This document shows positions 53,702 to 63,216 of a DNA stretch of 64,000 nt, piece after piece (positions within the stretch are counted from its first letter, which is position 1; each line of letters begins with the position of its first letter). A program made the position numbers and the translations under genes. Under the pieces are notes generated by a model that was given only the letters and a program-made list of their open reading frames with translations, searched no databases and was not told the DNA's origin. Source of the stretch: Pseudomonadota bacterium (GTDB lineage Bacteria > Pseudomonadota > Gammaproteobacteria > Xanthomonadales > SZUA-38). The stretch lies in NCBI GenBank assembly GCA_039033415.1, contig JBCCCR010000023.1:51085-115084 (forward strand), given 5' to 3'.

Positions 53702-55771
53702 CTAGTCCGACAGATAGCGCTTAAGCCATCCGTTCACCGCGTTATGCCATTGGATGGAATTGTTGGGCTTCAGCACCCAATGGTTTTCGTCAGGAAAGTA
53801 CAGAAACCGACTCGGAACGCCTTGCCGCTGGGCGGCGGTGAAGGCGGCGATTCCCTGGGTGACCGGCACGCGGTAGTCCAGCTCGCCATGGATGACCAGC
53901 ATCGGCGTTTGCCAACGATCGACAAAATTGAGCGGATTAAAGGTTTCGTAATTTTCTGCAACCTCATACTGCGGCCCGCCGTTTTCCCACTCGGGAAACC
54001 ACAGCTCCTCCGTTGCGTAGTACATCATCCGGGTATCGAACACCCCGTCGTGATTGACCAGGCAGCGGAACCGATCGGGCCAGTTGCCCGCAATCCAGTT
54101 CACCATGTAGCCGCCATAAGACGCGCCCAGCGCGCAGACCTTGTCACCATCCAGAAAATCATAGCGTTCCAGCGCAGCCGCCAGACCCAGCTTCAGGTCC
54201 GTCAGCGGCGCGCCACCCCAGTCACCGCTGATGCTGTCTGTAAACGCCTGACCGTAGCCCGTGGAACCGTGAAAATCGATAAACACTGCGGCAAAACCCT
54301 GGCCGGCATAGGTCTGCGGATTCCAGCGGTAGTGGAAGTGATTGCCGAAACTGCCCTGGGGCCCGCCGTGGATCAGGAAAGCCACGGGATACCGCTTGCC
54401 GCGCTGGTAGCCAGCAGGCTTCACCACCCAGCCGTAGACCGTCTCGTCCCCAGCGCCGGCAAAGCTGAACTGCTCATACTCCCCCATCTCCACGTCAGCG
54501 AGCTGCGGCTGGGAAAGCCGGGTCAGCTGACGGGGTAGGGATTCACCATCCTTAAGCGCATAGATTTCGCTCGGCGAAGCCAAACTGTCGCTGGCAAAGA
54601 CGGTCATGCCGGGGCCCACGTCAACAGCGCTGACGTAGCCGGGCCCGGTCAGCTTGACCGGATCACCGCCGCTCAGATCGATGCGCCAAAGCGTCTTGTT
54701 GCCCACGTCGGTGGCGTTCGCCAGCAGTGACTGGCCGTCAGCAGCAAAGGTCAAAGACGAGGGCGAACGATCCCAGCCCGGTGCCAGCTCGCGCGTTTTG
54801 CCGCTAGCCAGGTCTCGAACCATAACGTGGAGTCGATCCGCCTCAAAGCCGGGTCGCTTCATGGCCAGATAGAACAGCGACTTGCCGTCCGGGCTCAGCA
54901 CCGGCTGCGTATCCCAGGCGCGATTGTCTTCCGTGAGGTTTCGCGTTGCGCCATCACCATTCATCGGCGCGCTGTAGATATCGAAGTTGGTCGACGTGGG
55001 CTCCTTGGCATCGCGGAGACGCGCGGCAAAGTACAGCGTTGAGCCGTCCGCGGAGACAGCGTATTCCTCGCTGCCACCCCAGACCCGAGACGGCACGTCA
55101 GCGTCCACCGCGCCCGTCAGCAACACCGGCTCCGCGTCGGCGGCGACCCCGTCGCTCAGCGACACGGCAAACAGGCGCGAGCGCTTTTCGCTCAACCAGT
55201 AGTCCCAGTGGCGCATAAACAGCTGATCGTAGGCCTGGCCACTGGTGGGCAACTGATCGGCAGCGTTGTCCCGCTCGACCGTGCAGGCCAGCGTTTCACA
55301 GTCGAGGTAAACCTCTGTGGACACCACCAGCTTGCGGTCATCCGCCGCCAGACGAAACGTCCCGACGTCCAGGGCCAGGTCCGTCACGGGCTGCGCTTCG
55401 CCGCCGCCGACGGCAATCCGCCAGACCTGTGACGACCCGCTGCGGGACGAGAGAAAGTACACATATCGACCGTCCTTCGACCAGGCCGGGCTCGAGTCGG
55501 ACGCCTCGTGAGACGTCAGCCGGCGCGTCTCCTCCCGATCCGTTCGTGCAAGCCACAGGTCGTAGCTGCCTTTATCCGCATCCATATCGGTGCTGCGTAG
55601 CGCAAACACCACGTGACCGGCATCCGGGGACAGCTGCGGCGCGCCCACCCGCTTGAGCCTCACCAGATGCTCCACGGAGAACGGTTCGGCCATCGCCAGC
55701 AGCGGCTGCAGGAGCAGACTCAGCGCCAGCACCAGCACCCAATACAGTTGTTGCCTAGAGAGACTTTTCAC
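53702..55771 (-). CDS. S9 family prolyl oligopeptidase (acylaminoacyl-peptidase-like)
   Basis: This 689 aa protein starts best at the GTG at 55771 with AGAGGTGG upstream, giving a signal peptide MKSLSRQQLYW... ending LLAMAEP; a GTG at 55783 would add four residues. Residues about 40-410 form a beta-propeller of WD40/TolB-like repeats (DLWLARTDREE, VWRIAVGGGEAQPVTD). The hydrolase domain has the nucleophile in GASYGGYMVNW near residue 551, the acid in HGELDYRVPVTQG and His in FPDENHWVLKP. It is predicted to cleave oligopeptides or N-acylated peptides in the periplasm. Confidence 0.92.
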   Translation of the reverse strand: MKSLSRQQLYWVLVLALSLLLQPLLAMAEPFSVEHLVRLKRVGAPQLSPDAGHVVFALRSTDMDADKGSYDLWLARTDREETRRLTSHEASDSSPAWSKDGRYVYFLSSRSGSSQVWRIAVGGGEAQPVTDLALDVGTFRLAADDRKLVVSTEVYLDCETLACTVERDNAADQLPTSGQAYDQLFMRHWDYWLSEKRSRLFAVSLSDGVAADAEPVLLTGAVDADVPSRVWGGSEEYAVSADGSTLYFAARLRDAKEPTSTNFDIYSAPMNGDGATRNLTEDNRAWDTQPVLSPDGKSLFYLAMKRPGFEADRLHVMVRDLASGKTRELAPGWDRSPSSLTFAADGQSLLANATDVGNKTLWRIDLSGGDPVKLTGPGYVSAVDVGPGMTVFASDSLASPSEIYALKDGESLPRQLTRLSQPQLADVEMGEYEQFSFAGAGDETVYGWVVKPAGYQRGKRYPVAFLIHGGPQGSFGNHFHYRWNPQTYAGQGFAAVFIDFHGSTGYGQAFTDSISGDWGGAPLTDLKLGLAAALERYDFLDGDKVCALGASYGGYMVNWIAGNWPDRFRCLVNHDGVFDTRMMYYATEELWFPEWENGGPQYEVAENYETFNPLNFVDRWQTPMLVIHGELDYRVPVTQGIAAFTAAQRQGVPSRFLYFPDENHWVLKPNNSIQWHNAVNGWLKRYLSD

Positions 55772-55892
55772 TTGACCTGCCACCTCTTGTGTTCAAATTA
55801 AATTCGCCGCACTGGCCGGTCTCAACCGGTCCGGGGCGTAGCCCGCCATTACGCGACAGCCTGCGCCACGCGTCAACCGGGCCGGAGCTCGT

Positions 55893-57950
55893 CTATGCGT
55901 CTCCCCGCTCCAGGGTGAGGCAGCACACCGCTTCCCCATCCACCTGCCAGATGCCGGGTTCCTGCAACGACACACGGTCCACACTGGACCAGCGCAAACG
56001 CCAGGTGCGGTCAACCCACCGCTCGGGCAAAACAAAGCGCTGCAGATGGTGCTGACCGTTGATGATCAGCGCCAGACCGTCAGCCATATCCCCTGACTCG
56101 TCCGAGGTCCCGCGCAGCCAGCTGAATGCGCGTAGTCCGTGCCATTGGTCCGCCGCCAGTACGTCACCCTCGGGGCTCAGCCACCGGATCAGCTCGGGCT
56201 CGTGGCGATACTCGTTGTCCTGTAGCGGCACCAGCTGGCGTCTCAGGTGGAGCAAACGACGGACACTGGAGAGAAACGCCGGGTCATCATCGCTTCCGTC
56301 CCAGCTGACCCAACCGATCGGGTTGTCCTGGGCATAGGCGTTGTTGTTCCCCTGCTGCGAATTGCCAAGCTCGTCCCCCGCCAGCAGCATCGGGACTCCC
56401 TGCGCCAGCAGCGTGGTGGCTAGCAGATTTAGGCGACGTTGACGCCGCGGTTCGGTGAGCTCCTCCGCCGGCCCCTCCACGCCGAAGTTGTCGCTGAGGT
56501 TATGCTGATGACCGTCTCGATTTTCCTCACCATTCGCCTCGTTGTGTCGCTGCTGGTACATCGTCAGATCAGCCAACGTAAAGCCATCGTGGCTGGTGAC
56601 ATAGTTGATGCTCGCATGGGCGCCGCGGCCGCTGTCTTCGAACAGGTCTGCCGAACCGTGGAGGCGACGGGCCAGCTCGGCCGCCGTGTCCCGGTCGCCC
56701 CGCCAGAACGCCCGCAGCGTATCCCGAAAGCGGTCGTTCCACTCCCGAAAGGGCGGAGGGAAGCCGCCGAGCTGATAGCCGCCTGGACCCACGTCCCACG
56801 GCTCGGCAATCAGCTTCTGGTGACGCAAAACGGGGTCGGACGTCATGGCTTTTAGCAGCGGATGATCAGGTCGAAATCCGGCAGCGTCTCGACCCAGCGT
56901 CGAGGCGAGGTCGAACCGAAAACCGTCGACGCCCATCACCTCGCTCCAGTAGCGGAGGCTGTTTAGAACAAGATCACGGACAACCGGGTGATCGACGTTG
57001 AGCGTATTGCCGGTCCCGGTGTCGTTGATGTACTGGCCGGAGTTATCGGGATGCGTCCGGTAGTAGGCCAGATTATCGATACCGCGGAAGCTGAGCGTTG
57101 GCCCGTCGGTGCCCCCCTCGCCAGTGTGGTTGTAAACCACGTCCAGGATGACCTCGAGACCGGCGTCATGCAGCGCGTCGGTCATCGCCCGGAAACCCGA
57201 CGGCGCTTCGCCGCCGAGATAGCGACAGGCCGGCGCAAAATAATTGATGCTGCTGTAGCCCCAGTAGTTGGTCAGCCCCAGCGGAAACAGGAAAGGCTCA
57301 TCAAAGATGGCATGAACCGGCAACAGCTCCACCGCCGTGATGCCCAGTGCCTTCAGGTACGCCAATACCTGCTTGTTGCGAAGGCCGGCCACAACACCGC
57401 GCTCGCGTTCGCTGAGCTGGGGAAACTGCATCGTGAAACCACGCAGGTGCATCTCGTAAAGGATGGACTCCGACCAGGGCGTTGCCGGCCGACATACCGG
57501 CGTCATGTCAGGCGGTTGCGTGACCAGCGACTTGGGCACAAAGGCTGCGCTGTCGTGCGCGCAGCGTTCACCCGCAGACGACAGCGTCCTGAGCGTTGGC
57601 GACCAGACGGCTTCTGCGGTCAGGGCACGGGCATACGGGTCGATGAGCAGCTTGGCAGGATTGCAGAAGAGCCCGCGGTTGGGATCAAAAGGACCGTGGA
57701 CGCGATAGCCGTAGGCCTGACCCGGCTGCACGCCGGCCAGATACCCATGCCAGCGTCCGCCGGTCGTGCTGTGGAGCTGGAAACTTTGCTGCGGTTCGCC
57801 GCGAGGATCAAACAGGCACAGCTCAACAGCCTCAGCGCAGGTCGAAAAGAGCGAAAAGTTGGTGCCGCTGGCGTCGGCTGTCGGGCCAAGCGGGCCGGCG
57901 CTGCCGGTCTCCAGATTGAGCTTGCGGTGAGTCAAGATGACTGAAGCCAA
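55893..57950 (-). CDS. glgX: Glycogen debranching enzyme GlgX
   Basis: This 685 aa GH13 enzyme hydrolyses alpha-1,6 branches of phosphorylase-limited glycogen. A CBM48 domain comes first (ASGTNFSLFSTCAEAVELCLFD), then a catalytic barrel with the nucleophile in DGFRFDLAS at residue 347, the acid in AEPWDVGPGGYQ and the third Asp in VTSHDGFTLADL. The frame begins at a TTG at 57950; a second TTG at 57935 forms a TTGA overlap with the glgB stop and is equally plausible. No ATG fits. It is coupled to glgB in any case. Confidence 0.93.
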   Translation of the reverse strand: MASVILTHRKLNLETGSAGPLGPTADASGTNFSLFSTCAEAVELCLFDPRGEPQQSFQLHSTTGGRWHGYLAGVQPGQAYGYRVHGPFDPNRGLFCNPAKLLIDPYARALTAEAVWSPTLRTLSSAGERCAHDSAAFVPKSLVTQPPDMTPVCRPATPWSESILYEMHLRGFTMQFPQLSERERGVVAGLRNKQVLAYLKALGITAVELLPVHAIFDEPFLFPLGLTNYWGYSSINYFAPACRYLGGEAPSGFRAMTDALHDAGLEVILDVVYNHTGEGGTDGPTLSFRGIDNLAYYRTHPDNSGQYINDTGTGNTLNVDHPVVRDLVLNSLRYWSEVMGVDGFRFDLASTLGRDAAGFRPDHPLLKAMTSDPVLRHQKLIAEPWDVGPGGYQLGGFPPPFREWNDRFRDTLRAFWRGDRDTAAELARRLHGSADLFEDSGRGAHASINYVTSHDGFTLADLTMYQQRHNEANGEENRDGHQHNLSDNFGVEGPAEELTEPRRQRRLNLLATTLLAQGVPMLLAGDELGNSQQGNNNAYAQDNPIGWVSWDGSDDDPAFLSSVRRLLHLRRQLVPLQDNEYRHEPELIRWLSPEGDVLAADQWHGLRAFSWLRGTSDESGDMADGLALIINGQHHLQRFVLPERWVDRTWRLRWSSVDRVSLQEPGIWQVDGEAVCCLTLERGDA

Positions 57951-60100
57951 AGCCCCGCGAGCGGCGGCACGGTCAGGACCAGGCTGTGATCACAGGAATC
58001 ACAGGGTTCAGCAAGTGACGCCAGCGGCCGGTTGTAGAGATTGCTGCCGCCGAACTCCTCTCGATCGCTGTTCAGAATTTCCCGATAGGTGCCGGCGATG
58101 GGAACGCCCAGTCGATAGTCGTGCCAGACCATCGGCGTAAAGTTGAACACACAAACCACGGGTTCGCCGGTGTCACCCTGGCGCCACCAGGAGAAAACGC
58201 TGCGATCACGATCCTGCCAGTTGATCCAGCTGAATCCGTCCGAGCGGCAGTCTCGCTGATGAAGCGCCGGCAGATCCCGGTAGTGCCGGTTGAGCACACG
58301 GACCAGCGCCTGGACCCCGCGCGGCCCCGCTTGCGCTAACCGCCCCCAGTCAAGCTCATGATCGTGATTCCACTCGGCTGCCTGGGCCAGCTCGCTGCCC
58401 ATAAACAGCAGCTTTTTGCCGGGGTGGGCAAACATGAACGTGAGGTACGCCCGAAGACTGGCCAGCTGCTGCCACTCGTCCCCGGGCATGCGGCCGAGGA
58501 GCGAGCGTTTTCCGTGGACAACCTCGTCGTGCGAGAGCGGCAGGACAAACCGCTCGTCAAACGCGTAGACCAGCCCAAACGTCATCCGGTCGTGGTGATG
58601 CGACCGATAGAGCGGGTCCTGCCCCATGTAGCTCAGCGTGTCGTTCATCCACCCCATATTCCATTTGGCGGTGAAGCCGAGCCCCCCGTCGGCCACCGGG
58701 TGTGACACGCCGGGCCATGCGGTGGACTCCTCCGCGTGGGTTTGAGCGCCGCGGCTCTGCACCGCCTGATTCACACGCTGCAGCAGCGTGACAGCCGCCA
58801 GGTTCTGGTTGCCGCCATGCTCGTTGGGCACCCACTGACCGGCTTCTCGGGAATAGTCCAGGTAAAGCATCGAGGCCACTGCGTCGACCCGCAGTGCATC
58901 GATATGAAACTGCTCGACCCAGTAAAGGGCGCTGGCGATCAGGTAGTTTGCCACCTCGGTACGGGTGTAGTTGAACACCATCGTGCCCCAGTCGGCATGT
59001 TCACCCATCCTGGGGTCCGCATACTCGTACAGAGCGCTGCCGTCAAAGCGGCGCAGGCCGTGATCATCCTTTGGAAAATGGGCGGGCACCCAGTCCATGA
59101 TCACGGCGAGGCCCGTCTGATGAAGGGCGTCCACCAGGTGGCGAAAATCATCCGGCGAACCCCAGCGAAAGGTCGGGCTGAACAGGCCGATCGGCTGATA
59201 GCCCCAGGACCCTTCAAACGGATGCTCGGTTACGGGCAGGAGCTCGACGTGGGTAAATCCGAGCTCCGTGACGTACGCTGGCAAAACGTCAGCAAGCTCA
59301 CGATAACCCAGCGGCCTGCCGTCCGGGTGGCGCCGCCAGGACCCAAGGTGCACCTCATAGACGCTCATCGGCTGATCCAGCGAAGTCCGGTGTGGGCGGG
59401 TTTTGATCCAGTCCTGATCGTGCCAGCGGTAGGTGCTGCGATAGACGCGCGAGGCATTTCCAGGCGGCCCCTCGTGACTGGCCGCCAGCGGGTCGCTTTT
59501 GAGCGGCAGCACCCGGCCCTCCGAGTCCATCACCTCATATTTGTAAAGCTCGCCGTGACCGATGCCCGGGATGAAGATTTCCCAGATGCCAATCCCGACA
59601 TGGTGCCGCATCACGTGGCGCCGACCATCCCAGAGGTTGAAGTTGCCGACCACGCTGACCCGCCGCGCGTTGGGCGCCCAGACGGCAAAGCGCGTGCCCG
59701 CGGTCCGCTTCACGCTCATGAGCTGCGACCCGAGAACATCATAGAGACGCTCGTGAGTGCCTTCGCCCAGCAGATGCTGATCCATCTCACCCAGGGTCGA
59801 GGGGAAGCTGTAGGGATCATCCATCGTCATGCTGGCCCCCGCTTCGTCGGTGCAGCGCAGCCGGTAGCGCCGGCGACGGGGTGGCAACGTCGCCTCAAAA
59901 AGCCCCCCGGGGTGAAGCCGGTCCATCAAGGCCAGGACGGCCCCATCAAGACCCAGCAGCTCAACCTGAACGGACTGCGGCTGGAACGTTGTGACAATCC
60001 ATTGTCCCTCCCGCTGGTGTGGGCCGAGCACCGAAAAGGGATCCCCGTACTGACCCTCGGTCAGCGCTTGGAGCGCAAGCTCTTCCTGGTGGTTTCTCAA
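57932..60100 (-). CDS. glgB: 1,4-alpha-glucan branching enzyme GlgB
   Basis: This 722 aa GH13 enzyme forms alpha-1,6 branches in glycogen. It has an N-terminal extra domain (YGDPFSVLGPH), a CBM48-like domain (FAVWAPNARRVSVVGNFN) and the catalytic barrel with nucleophile Asp 406 in LRVDAVASM, the acid in AEESTAWPGV and the third Asp in PLSHDEVVHGK. Length and residue spacing match E. coli GlgB. The start is a TTG at 60100. An ECF sigma gene ends 111 bp upstream on the same strand. No glgA, glgC or glgP is in the window. Confidence 0.95.
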   Translation of the reverse strand: MRNHQEELALQALTEGQYGDPFSVLGPHQREGQWIVTTFQPQSVQVELLGLDGAVLALMDRLHPGGLFEATLPPRRRRYRLRCTDEAGASMTMDDPYSFPSTLGEMDQHLLGEGTHERLYDVLGSQLMSVKRTAGTRFAVWAPNARRVSVVGNFNLWDGRRHVMRHHVGIGIWEIFIPGIGHGELYKYEVMDSEGRVLPLKSDPLAASHEGPPGNASRVYRSTYRWHDQDWIKTRPHRTSLDQPMSVYEVHLGSWRRHPDGRPLGYRELADVLPAYVTELGFTHVELLPVTEHPFEGSWGYQPIGLFSPTFRWGSPDDFRHLVDALHQTGLAVIMDWVPAHFPKDDHGLRRFDGSALYEYADPRMGEHADWGTMVFNYTRTEVANYLIASALYWVEQFHIDALRVDAVASMLYLDYSREAGQWVPNEHGGNQNLAAVTLLQRVNQAVQSRGAQTHAEESTAWPGVSHPVADGGLGFTAKWNMGWMNDTLSYMGQDPLYRSHHHDRMTFGLVYAFDERFVLPLSHDEVVHGKRSLLGRMPGDEWQQLASLRAYLTFMFAHPGKKLLFMGSELAQAAEWNHDHELDWGRLAQAGPRGVQALVRVLNRHYRDLPALHQRDCRSDGFSWINWQDRDRSVFSWWRQGDTGEPVVCVFNFTPMVWHDYRLGVPIAGTYREILNSDREEFGGSNLYNRPLASLAEPCDSCDHSLVLTVPPLAGLWLQSS

Positions 60101-60211
60101 TGTGTTCCGTGTGGTTCGTCGCCGGAGCTGCGCAGTGTCGCCCGCCAGCGCGCGCTTGACCAGTCCGGCGAGACGGCGGTCAGACTCCCCGCATGCCCGA
60201 CCGTTTCTTGC

Positions 60212-60703
60212 TCAGCCTGCCAGCAGTTCCGTTAGCCTCTTCCGGGCCGTGAACAGTCGGCTGGCGACGGTGCCTTCGGGTATCCCGAGCAGTCCGGCCA
60301 CCTCTCGGTGTGACATTCCTTCCACCGCGACCAGGCCAATGATCATGCGGGAGGTCACGGGCAGCCGCTGCAGCGCGTTGATCAGGTCGATCGGAATGGG
60401 TGCGTCAGCTCGGACTTCAGTGAAGCTCGGTTCGCGGACAGGACGGCGTCGCGCAAGCCAGCGGGTGGCCACGCGCAAGGCAATCCGGTAGATCCAGGTG
60501 CTGAGGCGCGCATCACCGCGAAAGGCCCTAAGGCCACGAAACACCGCCAGAAAAGTCTCCTGACTGATGTCCTCAGCATCCGCCGGGTTGCACGCCATGC
60601 TGAGGGCCAGGCGATAGACCTGCGGATAGTGCTCCCGGAAAACCTGGTCCGGATCGAGGGCGTAGGTCTCGACAGTTTCCAGGCCTGTGGTGCTACTGGT
60701 CAT
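60212..60703 (-). CDS. ECF sigma factor (SigW/RpoE type)
   Basis: This 163 aa sigma factor has region 2 at about residues 22-90 (ADAEDISQETFLAVFRGL, DARLSTWIYRIALR) and region 4 at about 110-160 (RMIIGLVAVEGMSHREVAGL, IPEGTVASRLFTARKRL). It differs in type from the TIGR02999-like sigma near 4 kb. The upstream membrane-protein gene overlaps its start by 11 bp, so the two are coupled, and that partner may be its anti-sigma factor. glgB lies 111 bp downstream, which suggests a possible link to stress-controlled glycogen synthesis. Confidence 0.93.
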   Translation of the reverse strand: MTSSTTGLETVETYALDPDQVFREHYPQVYRLALSMACNPADAEDISQETFLAVFRGLRAFRGDARLSTWIYRIALRVATRWLARRRPVREPSFTEVRADAPIPIDLINALQRLPVTSRMIIGLVAVEGMSHREVAGLLGIPEGTVASRLFTARKRLTELLAG

Positions 60704-61238
60704 CTGCGATCAGTTCCAGCTCTCGCCTGAGCGACGGTCGCACCACCAGCAGCTGATACAGGGCATAAACCCAGATCAGTAGAGCCGTCACCAGGTAGAT
60801 CCATCCGCGATAGTCGACAAGCCCGTGACGCCATAGAACCCAGGCCGTCAACAGGCTGAACTGAAAGGCCACCAGCTGGGCCAGCAGCGTCTGCCGCAAC
60901 TCGCGACCCACATCCGAGCGCCAGCGGGTCAGCATCTGCCGGGCTGATCCCAGCTCCGCCAGCTCGCGCGCCTCGCGCGAAAAACGTAGGGCCGTCCACG
61001 CCAGCAGCACGGTGGTAAAGGTCAGCGCAAAATAGCCAAACGGGTCTCGCTGCGCGATAAAAACCCCGGTTGCCAGCGCCGCCACAGCCGTGGCGACCAG
61101 CGCCAGGAGCACCACCCGTCGACGGCCGGCCAGCTGGCGTGAAACGCCGCTGCGGACCCGCTGCGCCGCCGTTTCGGTCGTGACGTTGCGCAGCTGCTCG
61201 AGCTGCGTCTCCAGGGCTGAGTCTTGTCGTTCGCTCAT
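60693..61238 (-). CDS. Membrane protein, possible anti-sigma partner
   Basis: This 181 aa protein has four hydrophobic helices, about residues 42-62 (VVLLALVATAVAALATGVFIA), 69-85, 122-138 and 146-164, with a helical, charged N-terminal region of 35 aa. It has no zinc-binding anti-sigma motif (HxxxCxxC). It overlaps the ECF sigma start by 11 bp and is translated first, an unusual order, since anti-sigma genes normally follow. Its role as a sensor or anti-sigma is inference from the overlap. Confidence 0.75.
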   Translation of the reverse strand: MSERQDSALETQLEQLRNVTTETAAQRVRSGVSRQLAGRRRVVLLALVATAVAALATGVFIAQRDPFGYFALTFTTVLLAWTALRFSREARELAELGSARQMLTRWRSDVGRELRQTLLAQLVAFQFSLLTAWVLWRHGLVDYRGWIYLVTALLIWVYALYQLLVVRPSLRRELELIADDQ

Positions 61239-61359
61239 CGTTCCATCTCCTGTTTTACCGTTAGAGACGAGCGCGAGCGAATTCTTTCATCGGATTGGCA
61301 TGTCGCCGCAGGACTATGTCGATAGCCAGGGCGGCAAACGCCGAGCCGCCGGTGTTCGA

Positions 61360-63183
61360 TCAGGCGATAAAGCCACCGGACTGGCGTTGCCAGAGCGTTG
61401 CGTAGAGCCCCTCCTGGCTGACCAGCTCCTCGTGACTGCCCTGCTGAACGATCGAGCCATCTTCGATCACAATCAGGCGATCCAGGGCGGCGATGGTGGA
61501 GAGCCGATGCGCGATGGCAATCACGGTTTTGCCGCTCATCAGTTCACTTAAATTTTCCTGGATCGCCGCCTCGACTTCCGAGTCTAGCGCCGAGGTGGCC
61601 TCGTCGAGCACCAGGATCGGCGCATCCTTTAGAAACATGCGCGCGATAGCAATACGTTGCCGCTGACCACCAGAAAGTTTGACGCCGCGCTCGCCGACGT
61701 GCGCCTCATAGCCCGCGCGGTCGCTGGCGTCGGTCAACCGTTGAATAAATTCATGGGCGTTCGCCCGCCGCGCCGCTGCCTCGATTTCCTCTTGGGTTGC
61801 CTTGCGCCGACCGTAGGCAATATTGTCACCAATCGAGCGGTGCAGCAGCGAGGTATCCTGGGTCACCACGCCAATCTGGCGTCGCAGCGATTCCTGATCT
61901 ACCGCCGCGATGTCCTGTCCGTCGATTCGAATCTGCCCACCCTGCAGGTCAAAAAGCCGCAGCAGCACATTCATCAGCGTGGTTTTGCCTGCCCCGGAGC
62001 GACCGACAATGCCCACCTTTTCGCCCGGCGCAATCGACAGATCCAGCGCCTCGAAAACACCCGCGTCCTTGCCGTAGTGAAACCGTACCTGATCGAACTC
62101 AATACCTCCCTGCTCCACCACAAGCTCCGGAGCGTCGGGTTTGTCTCGTACGGTCTGCACCTTGGCAATGGTGCTCATCCCGTCGTGCGTCATGCCCAGA
62201 TTTTCAAACAGCTGGGACATCTCCCACATGATCCAGTGAGACATCCCATGGACCCTCAGGACAATCCCGACGGCCACAGCCACCACCCCGGCCGTGGCCC
62301 CGCCACCCTGCCAGGACCAGATGGCGGTGAAGGCCACCGCAAACAAAAACAGCGCATTGATGATCTGCAGGGACACTTCCATTTTGGTCACCAAACGCAT
62401 CATGGCGTGCACGGTGTCCATAAACCCCACCATGCTGTCTTTGGCGTAGCGTTCCTCCTGGCCCGCGTGAGCAAACAGCTTGACGGTCATGATGTTGGTG
62501 TAGCTGTCGACGATGCGACCGGTCATCATCGAACGCGCGTCAGCCTGCGTTTCGGCGACCTTGCCCAGCTGGGGCAGCAGGCGCGCCAGCAGCGCAACAT
62601 AGGCCAGGAGCCAGCCCACAAACGGGGCGGCCAGCCAGAGGTCAAAGCTGGCCACCAGCAGCAATCCGCCGACAAAATAGACGCTGACATAGACCGTCAC
62701 GTCTGCGAGCTTCATAACCGTCTCGCGGACGCCCAGGGCCGTCTGCATGACCTTTGTGGCGATGCGACCGGCAAACTCGTCCTGGTAGAAGCCGAAACTC
62801 TGCCGTAGCAGGTAGCGATGTGCCTGCCAGCGGATCCTCATCGGGTAGTTGCCGATGATCGTCTGGTGATGGATTAGACCGGCCGCCAGCGACAGCAGCG
62901 GCAGGGCCAGCAGAACCACGGCGGCGTAGAAGATCAGGCGGGGTTTTTCGCGTTCCCAAAACGTGGCGCGGTCGGCGTCCGCCAGCCAGTCGACCAGATT
63001 GCCAAGAAACGCAAACAGGGCCACCTCCGTCAGCGCGGTCAGCGTTGCAATCGCCGACATCAGCAGCACCCACGGCCAGACGCCTCGGGTGTAGTGTAGG
63101 CAGAATGCCAGCAGGGTCGACGGCGGGCGCTCGGGCGGTTCCGGCGGAAATGGTTTCAGCAGATTCTCAAAGTAGGAGAACAT
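61360..63183 (-). CDS. ABC exporter with fused permease and ATPase domains
   Basis: This 607 aa half-transporter has six transmembrane helices in residues about 30-330. The ATPase follows with Walker A GRSGAGKTT near residue 397, Q-loop GVVTQDTSLL, signature LSGGQRQRIAIARMF near 505, Walker B ILVLDEATSALD and switch His in AIAHRLST. It should act as a homodimer exporting lipid, peptide or drug (MsbA/MdlB-like); substrate unknown. The gene upstream ends 33 bp before its start. Confidence 0.93.
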   Translation of the reverse strand: MFSYFENLLKPFPPEPPERPPSTLLAFCLHYTRGVWPWVLLMSAIATLTALTEVALFAFLGNLVDWLADADRATFWEREKPRLIFYAAVVLLALPLLSLAAGLIHHQTIIGNYPMRIRWQAHRYLLRQSFGFYQDEFAGRIATKVMQTALGVRETVMKLADVTVYVSVYFVGGLLLVASFDLWLAAPFVGWLLAYVALLARLLPQLGKVAETQADARSMMTGRIVDSYTNIMTVKLFAHAGQEERYAKDSMVGFMDTVHAMMRLVTKMEVSLQIINALFLFAVAFTAIWSWQGGGATAGVVAVAVGIVLRVHGMSHWIMWEMSQLFENLGMTHDGMSTIAKVQTVRDKPDAPELVVEQGGIEFDQVRFHYGKDAGVFEALDLSIAPGEKVGIVGRSGAGKTTLMNVLLRLFDLQGGQIRIDGQDIAAVDQESLRRQIGVVTQDTSLLHRSIGDNIAYGRRKATQEEIEAAARRANAHEFIQRLTDASDRAGYEAHVGERGVKLSGGQRQRIAIARMFLKDAPILVLDEATSALDSEVEAAIQENLSELMSGKTVIAIAHRLSTIAALDRLIVIEDGSIVQQGSHEELVSQEGLYATLWQRQSGGFIA

Positions 63184-63216
63184 CGGGCGAGCGTCCTGGG
63201 TCAGCCGTCAGGTAGT

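Noticed and set aside
56988..57944. 318 aa open frame on the plus strand
   Set aside because: It is antisense to glgX with no start site or domain.
58736..60235. 499 aa open frame on the plus strand
   Set aside because: It is antisense to glgB, which has all catalytic residues.
61657..62808. 383 aa open frame on the plus strand
   Set aside because: It is antisense to the ABC exporter; the translation is His/Gln-rich and typical of a shadow frame.
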